A DNA stretch of 48,198 bases, from contig CAKTZA010000023.1 in assembly GCA_934635045.1 (NCBI GenBank), positions 1 to 48,198 of the forward strand, given 5' to 3'. Both the position numbers and the translations under genes were made by a program. Below, piece by piece: positions 42,287 through 48,198 of the stretch. Source of the stretch: an uncultured Kiritimatiellota bacterium. Its GTDB lineage: Bacteria > Verrucomicrobiota > Kiritimatiellia > RFP12 > UBA1067. The notes below the pieces were generated by a model, which saw only the letters and a list, made by a program, of their open reading frames with translations, made no database searches and had not been told where the DNA came from. The stretch's first letter is position 1. Each line of letters opens with the position of its first letter.

Positions 42287-44032
42287 TCAGATGTGGGCCG
42301 GCGTCTCGATGCCGAGCAGGTTGAGGCCCGTCTTCAGCACACGGCCGAAGAGCGCGCAGAGCTTCAGCCGCGCATTGCGCACCGCTTCCTCGCTCTTCAG
42401 GATCGGCGCGTTCTGGTAGAACGAGCTGTACAGCTGCGCCGTCTGGAAGAGGTAGTCGGCGAGGACGGACGGCTTATACGCCTCCGCCGCGCGCACGACC
42501 GCGCCCGGAAACTCCAGAAGCGCCAACGCCAGCCGCTTCTCATGGGAAGTAAGAAGGATGAAGGAAGAAGGAAGAAGTGTGGAATCGTCACCCTCCTTCT
42601 TGAAGGGGCGCGGGGAAACCGGGGTTTCCCCGTCCGTTGCCGCCCCACCAGCCGCCCCCGCCTTCTCCAACAGCGAGCAGACGCGCGCGTAGGCATACTG
42701 GAGGTACGGCCCCGAATTGCCCTCGAGCGCGAGCGCCTTGTCCCAGCTGAAGTCGATGTCGGTGATCGGGTCGTGCGAGAGATCCGAATACTTCACCGCG
42801 CCGATGCCAATCTGCGCCGCGAGCGCGGGCGTGCCGCCGCGATCCTTCACGATCTCGTACGCGCGGCGCTCGGCCTCGGACAGCAGCTCGTCGAGCTTGA
42901 TGAGGTTGCCCTCGCGCGTGGAAATCGCCCGGCCCTGATAGCTCATGAGCCCGAACGGCACGTGGACGAGCTGCACCTTGTCGTAGCCCATCTTGCGCGC
43001 GATCGAGAACCACTGCCTGAAGTGCAGCTGCTGGCGGGCGTCCGTCACGTAGATGATGCGTTCAGGGTCGTATTCGCTCACGCGCGACGCGACGCACGCG
43101 AGGTCGGACGTCGTGTAGTTGTAGCCGCCGTCCGACTTGCGGACGATCGCGACGCCGAGCTTCTCCGCCTCCAGGTTGACGACGAGCGCGCCCTCGGACT
43201 CGACCGCGAGCCCCATCTGCTGAAGCTTCTCGACGACGCCCGGCATCATCGGGTTGTAGAACGACTCGCCGCGATAGGTGTCGAACGTGACGCCGAGCTT
43301 CTTGTACATGCGGTCGAACTCACCGATCGAGATGTCGATGAACCGCTTCCAGAGCGCGAGGTTCTCCGGGTCGCCCTGCTGAAGCTTCACGAGCTCGCGC
43401 TTGCAGTCCTCCTTCCAGGCGCCATCCGCCTCCTTCGCCTTCGCCGCCGAAAGCACATAGCACTTCTCAAGGTTCGCGACCGTGAGGTTGGCGCGCTCCT
43501 CCGGCGTGAGGCATTCGCGGTAGCCCTTGATGAGGATGCCGAACTGCGTGCCCCAGTCGCCGAGGTGGTTGTCGGCGATGACGCGGTAGCCGAGCGCACG
43601 GAAGATCCGATCGATCGCGCAGCCAATCACCGTCGAGCGGATGTGCCCGATGTGCATCTGCTTCGCGGCGTTCGGCGAGGAGTAGTCGATGACGACCGTC
43701 TTGCCCGCGCCCGTCTGCGGGATGCCGCAGCGCGGCTGGGCGTCAAGGGTGGAGAGTCGCGCGTTGAGCCAGTCGGACGAGACGGTGAGGTTCAGGAAGC
43801 CGGGGCCCGCGACCTCGACCTTCTCGAACGTCGCCTCGCCCGCAAGCGCCGCCGCGACCTTCGCGCCAATCTCGCGCGGATTGGCGTGCAGCCTCTTCGC
43901 GATCTTCAGCGCGTCGTTGCACTGGTAGTCGCCGAACTTGGGGTCGGTCGCGGGCAGGACGCGGACAAAGGAGAAGTCTTCTCCGGGAAAGGCCTTCTGA
44001 AAGGCCGACTGGACGATTTCGCTGAGTTCCAT
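42287..44032 (-). CDS. argS: Arginyl-tRNA synthetase
   Basis: This charges tRNA-Arg. The 581 residues include the class I signature in AKQMHIGHIRSTVIG (HIGH at its core). The KMSKS place is taken by STREGNLI, as in many ArgRS. The C-terminal DALR-type anticodon-binding helices (LALALLEFPGAVVRAAE through SSFYQNAPIL) are clear. Between the linker YAYARVCSLLEKAG and those helices the normal short spacer is replaced by about 40 residues (near 42540-42660) containing a perfect DNA palindrome and a GAAGGA-type repeat. The insertion stays in frame, so it is probably tolerated as a surface loop. Confidence 0.94.
   Translation of the reverse strand: MELSEIVQSAFQKAFPGEDFSFVRVLPATDPKFGDYQCNDALKIAKRLHANPREIGAKVAAALAGEATFEKVEVAGPGFLNLTVSSDWLNARLSTLDAQPRCGIPQTGAGKTVVIDYSSPNAAKQMHIGHIRSTVIGCAIDRIFRALGYRVIADNHLGDWGTQFGILIKGYRECLTPEERANLTVANLEKCYVLSAAKAKEADGAWKEDCKRELVKLQQGDPENLALWKRFIDISIGEFDRMYKKLGVTFDTYRGESFYNPMMPGVVEKLQQMGLAVESEGALVVNLEAEKLGVAIVRKSDGGYNYTTSDLACVASRVSEYDPERIIYVTDARQQLHFRQWFSIARKMGYDKVQLVHVPFGLMSYQGRAISTREGNLIKLDELLSEAERRAYEIVKDRGGTPALAAQIGIGAVKYSDLSHDPITDIDFSWDKALALEGNSGPYLQYAYARVCSLLEKAGAAGGAATDGETPVSPRPFKKEGDDSTLLPSSFILLTSHEKRLALALLEFPGAVVRAAEAYKPSVLADYLFQTAQLYSSFYQNAPILKSEEAVRNARLKLCALFGRVLKTGLNLLGIETPAHI
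42611..42632. repeat. Palindrome inserted in argS
   Basis: Ten-base arms, CGGGGAAACC and GGTTTCCCCG, are separated by two G. It is translated in frame inside the argS insertion as GETPVSP and neighbouring residues. Confidence 0.85.
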
Positions 44033-44072
44033 GATGTGTGCTGTCGCTCTCTCTGTTGAAAATGGAGTGGAG

Positions 44073-44081
44073 ATTATACCA
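44073..44081 (-). promoter_or_regulatory. Extended -10 promoter of argS
   Basis: TGGTATAAT on the minus strand after a run of T. It leaves a leader of about 33 nt containing AGAGAG before the argS ATG, so this gene is not leaderless. Confidence 0.7.
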
Positions 44082-44089
44082 AAAAACGC

Positions 44090-44488
44090 CTACGCCAACG
44101 TCGCCAGCAGCCGTTCGGGCGGCGGAATCGGGCGAAACGTCTCGGTCGAGACGAAGCAGTGCCGCGTGAAGCCCTTGACGAGAACCGTCGGCTCGCCCTT
44201 GCGGCGGACTTCGCAGGCGATTTCGAGGCGAACGCCCTTCACCGCCTGCACCCACGCCGTGACCTCCAGAAGGTCATCGTACCGTGCAGGGCTCTTGTAG
44301 TCGAGTTCCGCATGGATGACGGGCAGCATCCATCCCTCGGATTCGCAGGCCTTGTACGTGTAGCCCATCTCGCGCATGAGCTCGTTGCGCGCGCGCTCGA
44401 AAAGCGTCAGGTAGTTGCCGTAATAGACGACGCCCATCTGATCCGTATCCGCATAGGGCACCCGATATTCGAGAACGGTCTTCTTCAT
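44090..44488 (-). CDS. ybgC: YbgC-family acyl-CoA thioesterase
   Basis: A 132-residue hotdog-fold thioesterase, often encoded with the Tol-Pal envelope system. The catalytic Asp lies in PYADTDQMGVVYYGNYL, followed by LFERARNELMREMG. The start MKKTVLEY was chosen because the longer frame runs through the tRNA gene directly upstream; GAAGCGACGAAAC precedes it. Only 19 nt separate it from the tRNA, with no terminator, so it shares the tRNA's promoter. Confidence 0.88.
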   Translation of the reverse strand: MKKTVLEYRVPYADTDQMGVVYYGNYLTLFERARNELMREMGYTYKACESEGWMLPVIHAELDYKSPARYDDLLEVTAWVQAVKGVRLEIACEVRRKGEPTVLVKGFTRHCFVSTETFRPIPPPERLLATLA

Positions 44489-44507
44489 GTTTCGTCGCTT
44501 CGGGAAT

Positions 44508-44593
44508 TGGTGGTGGGGCAAGGATTCGAACCTTGGAAGGCGTAAGCCAGCAGATTTACAGTCTGCCCTCGTTGACCGCTTGAGTATCCCACC
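44508..44593 (-). tRNA. tRNA-Tyr (GTA)
   Basis: An 86-nt gene starting GGTGGG and ending ACCACCA, with encoded CCA and a long variable arm as expected for a class II tRNA. The anticodon loop reads CAGACTGTAAATCTG, which gives GUA, and the T arm has GGTTCGAATCC. The acceptor stem pairs GGTGGG with CCCACC. The gene resembles the E. coli tyrosine tRNA throughout. Confidence 0.95.
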
Positions 44594-44611
44594 GATAAGC
44601 AAGTGGCGCGT

Positions 44612-44620
44612 AGTATATCA
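44612..44620 (-). promoter_or_regulatory. Extended -10 promoter of tRNA-Tyr/ybgC
   Basis: TGATATACT on the minus strand, about 18 nt before the tRNA 5' end. The same TATACT variant is used at rpsO. Confidence 0.65.
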
Positions 44621-44654
44621 TATCTTGCCGCGCGCTGTCAATCGCCCGCCCAAA

Positions 44655-44671
44655 CAGGCGCCATCAGGCGC
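44655..44671 (-). terminator. Short hairpin over the smpB stop
   Basis: GCGCC-TGAT-GGCGC on the minus strand is a perfect five-base stem whose loop is the smpB stop codon. No T-run follows, so it is at most a weak terminator or a 3'-end stabiliser. Confidence 0.3.
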
Positions 44672-45116
44672 GTTCGAGGTCGCGGCGAATCGCCTTCTGC
44701 TTCAGGGCATCGCGCTTGTCGTGCAGCGCCTTGCCGCGACAGACGCCGAGGTCGACCTTGACCCGCCCGTGCTTGAGGAACATCTTCAGCGGCACGAGCG
44801 TAAGCCCCTTCGCCTCGCTCTTCATCTGCAGCTCGCGCACTTCCTTCGCGTGCACGAGCAGCTTGCGGTTGCGCTTCGGGTCATGGTTGAAGCGGTTGCC
44901 GAACTCGTAGGCCGAGATGTCCGCCCCGACGAGCCAGAGCTCGCCCTTCAGCACGGCGGCGTAGCTCCCGGCGAGGGAGACGCCGCCGCGTCGAACCGAC
45001 TTGACCTCGGTTCCCGAAAACGCGATACCGCACTCGATCGTCTCGAGTACGGTATAGTCGTGCCGAGCCTTTCGGTTCTCGGCGAAGACGGAATTGAATT
45101 TCCGTTCAGTCGGCAT
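44664..45116 (-). CDS. smpB: SsrA-binding protein SmpB
   Basis: A tmRNA-binding partner in trans-translation. The 150 residues show the family frame: FAENRKARHDYTVLETIECGIAFSGTEVKSVR, YEFGNRFNHDPKRNRKLL, and the basic tail GVCRGKALHDKRDALKQKAI that folds in the ribosomal A site. The ATG overlaps the rpoZ stop by 11 nt, so these two are coupled. No ssrA gene was recognised in the window. Confidence 0.95.
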   Translation of the reverse strand: MPTERKFNSVFAENRKARHDYTVLETIECGIAFSGTEVKSVRRGGVSLAGSYAAVLKGELWLVGADISAYEFGNRFNHDPKRNRKLLVHAKEVRELQMKSEAKGLTLVPLKMFLKHGRVKVDLGVCRGKALHDKRDALKQKAIRRDLERA

Positions 45117-45423
45117 AGAGCGAGTTGACGGACGTGTGCTTCGTGTTCCACTTCGTCTTCGCGTCCTCGGCCTTGGCGATCGCGTCGAAGTCGATCTCGG
45201 CGATGAGCTTGCCCTCGGCCACCTCGGCGAGCGCGATGTCGCACTTGTCGACGTCGAGCGCGGAGCGGTTCTTCGCCTTGTCGTCGTCCGTCAGCAGCTT
45301 CGACGGGTTCACCAACGGCTTGGCGCCGTTGATGAGCTCGCGTTCGCGCTTCGAGACCAGGTTCACGAGCACCGGAACCGACGGGATCTTCTCGTGCGCC
45401 CTCTTCAGGAGTTCAGCGTTCAT
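45106..45423 (-). CDS. rpoZ: RNA polymerase omega subunit-like protein
   Basis: A small protein of 105 residues. The segment IPSVPVLVNLVSKRERELINGAK matches omega's first helices, and DIALAEVAEGKLIAE matches the conserved core (x-A-x-x-E-I-x-x-G-K). The C-terminus WNTKHTSVNSLYAD is not typical. AAAGGATT lies before the ATG. Its place between pnp and smpB supports assignment to the gene-expression block. Confidence is moderate because omega is short and poorly conserved. Confidence 0.75.
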   Translation of the reverse strand: MNAELLKRAHEKIPSVPVLVNLVSKRERELINGAKPLVNPSKLLTDDDKAKNRSALDVDKCDIALAEVAEGKLIAEIDFDAIAKAEDAKTKWNTKHTSVNSLYAD

Positions 45424-45433
45424 AATCCTTTAC

Positions 45434-45475
45434 CATCCATTCGATTATTCGACGATTCGATAATTCGACTATTTC
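45434..45475. repeat. TCGAAT-type degenerate repeat between pnp and rpoZ
   Basis: ATTCGATTATTCGACGATTC and continuing, about four to five units. It is the same sequence family as the repeat inside GT4 at 30772-30862, here in a non-coding gap. Confidence 0.75.
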
Positions 45476-45480
45476 CCGCC

Positions 45481-47586
45481 TTACGCCTGCTGGTCGAGTT
45501 CGGCCATCGCCGCCTTGCGGCTGAGCTTGATGCGGCCACGCTCGTCGACGTCAAGGCACTTGACCTTGATGATGTCGCCGACCTTGCAGACGCCCTCCAT
45601 CGACTTCAGGAACTTGTCCGAGAACTCCGAGATGTGGCAGAGGCCGTCCATGCCGGGCAGGATCTCGACGAACGCGCCGAAGTCCTTGATGCCCGTGACC
45701 TTGCCCTCGTAGATCTTGCCCGGCTCGGCGACCGCCGTGACCGCGCCGACCTCGCGCTTCGCCGCCTCCATCGAGTCGACGTTGTTCGCGAAGATCGAGA
45801 CCTTGCCGTCGTCGTCGATGTCGATCTGCGCGCCGGTCTTCTCGACGATCGCGCGGATGTTCGCGCCGCCGGGGCCGATGAGCGCGCCGATCTTGTCGAC
45901 CGGGATCTGCATCTCCTCGATGCGCGGCGCATACGGGTTGAGGTCCGTGCGCGGCGCCGGGATGACCGACTCCATGAAGTCGATGATCTTCAGGCGCGCG
46001 TCGTGGGCGGCCTTGACCGCGCCCTCGACGAGATCCCACGTGAGGCCGCGCAGCTTCAGGTCGACCTGGAAGCCCGTGATGCCCTTCTTCGTGCCGCCGA
46101 CCTTGAAGTCCATGTCGCCGCAGTGGTCCTCGGCGCCGAGGATGTCGGTGACGAGCACCTTCTGGCTCTGGTCGTCGTTCGTGAACAGGCCGATCGAGAT
46201 GCCCGCGACCGTGCGCTTCAGCGGAACGCCCGCGTCCATGAGCGCGAGGCAGCCGTTGCAGATCGACGCCATCGACGAGGAGCCGTTCGAGCCCATGATC
46301 TCGCTGACGACGCGAATCGAGTACGGGAAATCGTCCGGCAGGACCTCCGCGATCGAGCGCTCGGCGAGCGCGCCGTGGCCGATCTCGCGACGGCCCGTGG
46401 AGCCGAGGCGGCCGACTTCGCCCGTGCAGTACGGCGGAAAGTTGTAGTGCAGCATGAACCGCTTCGAGGTGTCGCCGCCCGTCACCGAGTCGAGATCCTG
46501 CGCGTCCTTCTTCGTGCCGAGCGTGACCGTCGCGAACGACTGCGTCTCGCCGCGCGAGAAGATCGCCGAGCCGTGGAGGCGCGGCAGGACACCGACCTGC
46601 GCGGACAGCGGACGGATCTCGTGCTGGGCGCGGCCGTCGATGCGCTTGCCGCGGACGAGCACGTTCTTGCGGACGGTCTCGATCTCCAGCGCGTCAAAGA
46701 GGTGCACGAACTTCACGGCGTCGATCTCGGGCCACTTCTCGGCGACCTTCTTGAGGAGGTCCTCCTTGATGGCCGAGACCTTGCCCTGGCGCTCCAGCTT
46801 GCCCTTGATGAGCAGCGCGGCCGCGAGGGCCTCGCCGCCCTCCTTGCGCACGAAGTCCATCTGGTCCTGCGGCTGCGGGACGTCCCTGATCACCTTGTCA
46901 GGCTTGCCGAGCGCGCGGCGCATCTCGATCTGGAGGTCGATGATCTTCTCGACTTCCTCGTGCGCGCGCTTCAGGGCCGCGACGAAGTCCTCGTCCGAGA
47001 TCTCGGCGGCCGAGCCCTCCATCATGAGGAACTTGCCGCGGATGCCGGCGTAGAGGAGGTCGATGTCGCTCTTCGCCTTCTGCTCGTGCGTCGGGTTGAT
47101 GACCCACTGGCCGTCGACGCGGCCGATGCGCACGCACCCGATTGGGCCCATGAACGGGATCTCGGAGATGTGCAGCGCCGCCGACGCCGCGTTCACCGCG
47201 AGGAAGTCGGCCTCGCGCGTGCCGTCGCTCTGGATGAGCGTGCCGTTGACCTGGACGTCGTTGTAGTAGCCGTCGGGGAAGAGCGGACGGATCGGGCGGT
47301 CGCACATGCGCGCCGTCAGGATCTCCTTCGACGACGGACGCGCCTCGCGCTTGAAGAAGCCGCCCGGGAACTTGCCGGCCGCGTAGAACTTCTCGCGGTA
47401 CTCGCACTGCAGCGGGAAGAAGTCGATCCCCTCGCGCGGCGTGTCGGTGTTGGTGACCGCCGTGAAGACGGTCGTGTCGCCGTACGAGACGGTGACGGCC
47501 CCCGCGGCCTGCTGCGCGAGGAGCCCGGTCTCGATCACGAGGTCCGTCCCCGCGATGTCGACCTTGAACTGCTTTGCACCTTCCAT
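45481..47586 (-). CDS. pnp: Polyribonucleotide nucleotidyltransferase
   Basis: PNPase degrades and tails RNA by phosphorolysis. The 701 residues hold two RNase PH-like cores (first: FFPLQCEYREKFYAAGKFPGGFF; second: YNFPPYCTGEVGRLGSTGRREIGHG), then a KH domain (QIPVDKIGALIGPGGANIRAIV), then S1 (GKIYEGKVTGIKDFGAFVEILPG). Length and order match the family. It follows rpsO by 44 nt, the common rpsO-pnp arrangement. The RNase-PH repeat linker between the cores is normal. Confidence 0.96.
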   Translation of the reverse strand: MEGAKQFKVDIAGTDLVIETGLLAQQAAGAVTVSYGDTTVFTAVTNTDTPREGIDFFPLQCEYREKFYAAGKFPGGFFKREARPSSKEILTARMCDRPIRPLFPDGYYNDVQVNGTLIQSDGTREADFLAVNAASAALHISEIPFMGPIGCVRIGRVDGQWVINPTHEQKAKSDIDLLYAGIRGKFLMMEGSAAEISDEDFVAALKRAHEEVEKIIDLQIEMRRALGKPDKVIRDVPQPQDQMDFVRKEGGEALAAALLIKGKLERQGKVSAIKEDLLKKVAEKWPEIDAVKFVHLFDALEIETVRKNVLVRGKRIDGRAQHEIRPLSAQVGVLPRLHGSAIFSRGETQSFATVTLGTKKDAQDLDSVTGGDTSKRFMLHYNFPPYCTGEVGRLGSTGRREIGHGALAERSIAEVLPDDFPYSIRVVSEIMGSNGSSSMASICNGCLALMDAGVPLKRTVAGISIGLFTNDDQSQKVLVTDILGAEDHCGDMDFKVGGTKKGITGFQVDLKLRGLTWDLVEGAVKAAHDARLKIIDFMESVIPAPRTDLNPYAPRIEEMQIPVDKIGALIGPGGANIRAIVEKTGAQIDIDDDGKVSIFANNVDSMEAAKREVGAVTAVAEPGKIYEGKVTGIKDFGAFVEILPGMDGLCHISEFSDKFLKSMEGVCKVGDIIKVKCLDVDERGRIKLSRKAAMAELDQQA

Positions 47587-47630
47587 TGGTGTTTCTCTTT
47601 TCTTTCTTTGCCTTGTTTACTGTTCGCAAA

Positions 47631-47891
47631 TCAGCGGCGAAGGCCGAGCTTCTTGATGAGGTCCTGGTACTTGGCCTCGTCCTCGCGCTTCAGGTAGTCG
47701 AGCAGGTTGCGGCGGTTCTGGACCTTGCGGAGAAGGCCGTAGCGGCTCGAATGGTCCTTCTTGTTCGCCTTGAGGTGCTCGGTGAGGGCCGCGATCTCCT
47801 TCGTGAGAATCGCGATCTGGACTTCGGACGAGCCCGTGTCGCGGTCATGGCGCTGGAATTCGTTCTTGATGGCGGCCTTGTCGATCTTCAT
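47631..47891 (-). CDS. rpsO: 30S ribosomal protein S15
   Basis: This 86-residue protein binds 16S rRNA and helps assemble the 30S platform. Conserved runs include TGSSEVQIAILTKEI, the loop HLKANKKDHSSRYGLL, and RKVQNRRNLLDYLKRED. The length is usual. The leader is about 125 nt and contains a structured region, so S15 may repress its own translation. Confidence 0.96.
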   Translation of the reverse strand: MKIDKAAIKNEFQRHDRDTGSSEVQIAILTKEIAALTEHLKANKKDHSSRYGLLRKVQNRRNLLDYLKREDEAKYQDLIKKLGLRR

Positions 47892-47931
47892 GGTATCTGT
47901 TCTTTCTTCAATGTGTTGTTTCCGCGCACTG

Positions 47932-47995
47932 GGAGGTTCCCCGAAAACGGGACGAAAGCCATCACCCGATGGCCCCCGCGACAGGGATAACCTCC
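47932..47995 (-). promoter_or_regulatory. Structured rpsO leader (possible S15-binding element)
   Basis: On the minus strand a closing stem, GGAGGTT with AACCTCC, encloses a GCCATC-GGGT-GATGGC hairpin and a CCCG-TTTT-CGGG hairpin. This three-way-type junction resembles the general shape of S15-regulated leaders, though a specific class cannot be named. Confidence 0.55.
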
Positions 47996-48020
47996 TGAGA
48001 CAGCCGCAGATTAGTTGTGT

Positions 48021-48029
48021 AGTATATCA
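48021..48029 (-). promoter_or_regulatory. Extended -10 promoter of rpsO
   Basis: TGATATACT on the minus strand, as at tRNA-Tyr. No -35 is seen. It lies upstream of the structured leader. Confidence 0.65.
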
Positions 48030-48070
48030 CAAATGGGCCGCCGTAGGCAAGCGCGGCAACTGCGCGGACG

Positions 48071-48121
48071 GTAATGGTTGGTGGGCGAGCGGCAACGCCG
48101 CGCAGCCCACCAACCCATTAC
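48071..48121. repeat. Long inverted repeat between divergent promoters
   Basis: GTAATGG-TTGGTGGGC pairs with GCCCACCAA-CCCATTAC with one bulged base, and GCGGC/GCCGC forms an inner stem. The region separates the rpsO promoter from the plus-strand gene, so it is not a terminator for either. It could be an operator or a REP-type element. Confidence 0.75.
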
Positions 48122-48141
48122 TCCATCCAGTCACTGCGCCG

Positions 48142-48170
48142 TTGACGCAGGAACAGGGTTTTAGTACAAT
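48142..48170 (+). promoter_or_regulatory. Plus-strand promoter, TTGACG-N17-TACAAT
   Basis: TTGACG at 48142-48147, exactly 17 nt, then TACAAT at 48165-48170. It is the only sigma-70-like promoter with a good -35 noticed here and leads to an ATG 14 nt beyond the -10. Confidence 0.8.
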
Positions 48171-48183
48171 ACGCGGCATCAAC

Positions 48184-48198
48184 ATGACAACGCCGGAC
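48184..48198 (+). CDS. Start of a plus-strand gene, cut by the window edge
   Basis: ATG at 48184 is followed by four codons (MTTPD) and the window end. The promoter at 48142-48170 makes this a real start. With transcription beginning about seven nt after the -10, the 5' untranslated part would be roughly seven bases. Nothing about the product can be said. Confidence 0.5.

Noticed and set aside
42880..42940. Absence of a KMSKS motif in ArgS as evidence of inactivity
   Set aside because: Many arginyl-tRNA synthetases lack the canonical KMSKS; STREGN at this place is a normal variant.

Overview
This 48 kb window comes from a GC-rich Gram-negative bacterium. It encodes Lnt, an LpxL-type acyltransferase and a peptidoglycan-recycling fusion. 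I suspect a gut-type member of the PVC group (Kiritimatiellota/Verrucomicrobiota-like), but this rests on general impression and no marker gene here settles it. All genes lie on the minus strand except a fragment at the extreme right edge (48184 onward), which has a textbook TTGACG-N17-TACAAT promoter. Many transcription units begin with an extended -10 of the form TGNTATAAT, usually without a visible -35. Several have the start codon only 6-8 nt after the -10, so their mRNAs should be essentially leaderless.

Read right to left (the direction of transcription), the window opens with a housekeeping block: rpsO (with a structured leader), pnp, rpoZ, smpB, tRNA-Tyr, ybgC, argS, folD, lysA, a U32/RlhA-like protein and lnt (47.9-36.0 kb). 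A chained operon follows (36.0-26.8 kb): a membrane/TPR-like protein, a MurU-AmgK type fusion with a Cys/His repeat tail, a 692-residue unknown protein, a GT4 glycosyltransferase, a WecE-like aminotransferase and a GT8-LpxL fusion.

Next come short surface-glycan units (26.6-15.9 kb). They hold a Fic protein coupled to a glycosyltransferase and a deacetylase, then a kinase and glycosyltransferases including a truncated GT10, a HAD-type protein, two GT2 enzymes and an FdtB-like aminotransferase. Three of these units start with a leaderless mini-ORF. Two of the mini-ORFs look like the N-terminus of an AAA-ATPase_like (PF09820-type) protein, and the third keeps only the first few codons.

From 15.8 to 3.7 kb lies a visibly less GC-rich island. 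It is a 12-gene operon, almost all of whose junctions overlap by 1-10 nt, making and modifying amino/formamido sugars. Stitched into it, between the FdtA-like and FdtC-like genes, is an ATPase + DUF4435 (TOPRIM-like) pair resembling the PARIS anti-phage architecture. A second ATPase + DUF4276 pair follows from its own promoter. The far left holds tex and a beta-ketoacyl synthase.

Two themes recur. First, long poly-G tracts (12-15 nt) sit in sugar genes, and one puts an aminotransferase out of frame, which suggests phase variation of a surface glycan. Second, in-frame simple-sequence insertions occur in otherwise conserved proteins (Tex, Lnt, U32, ArgS, GT4).
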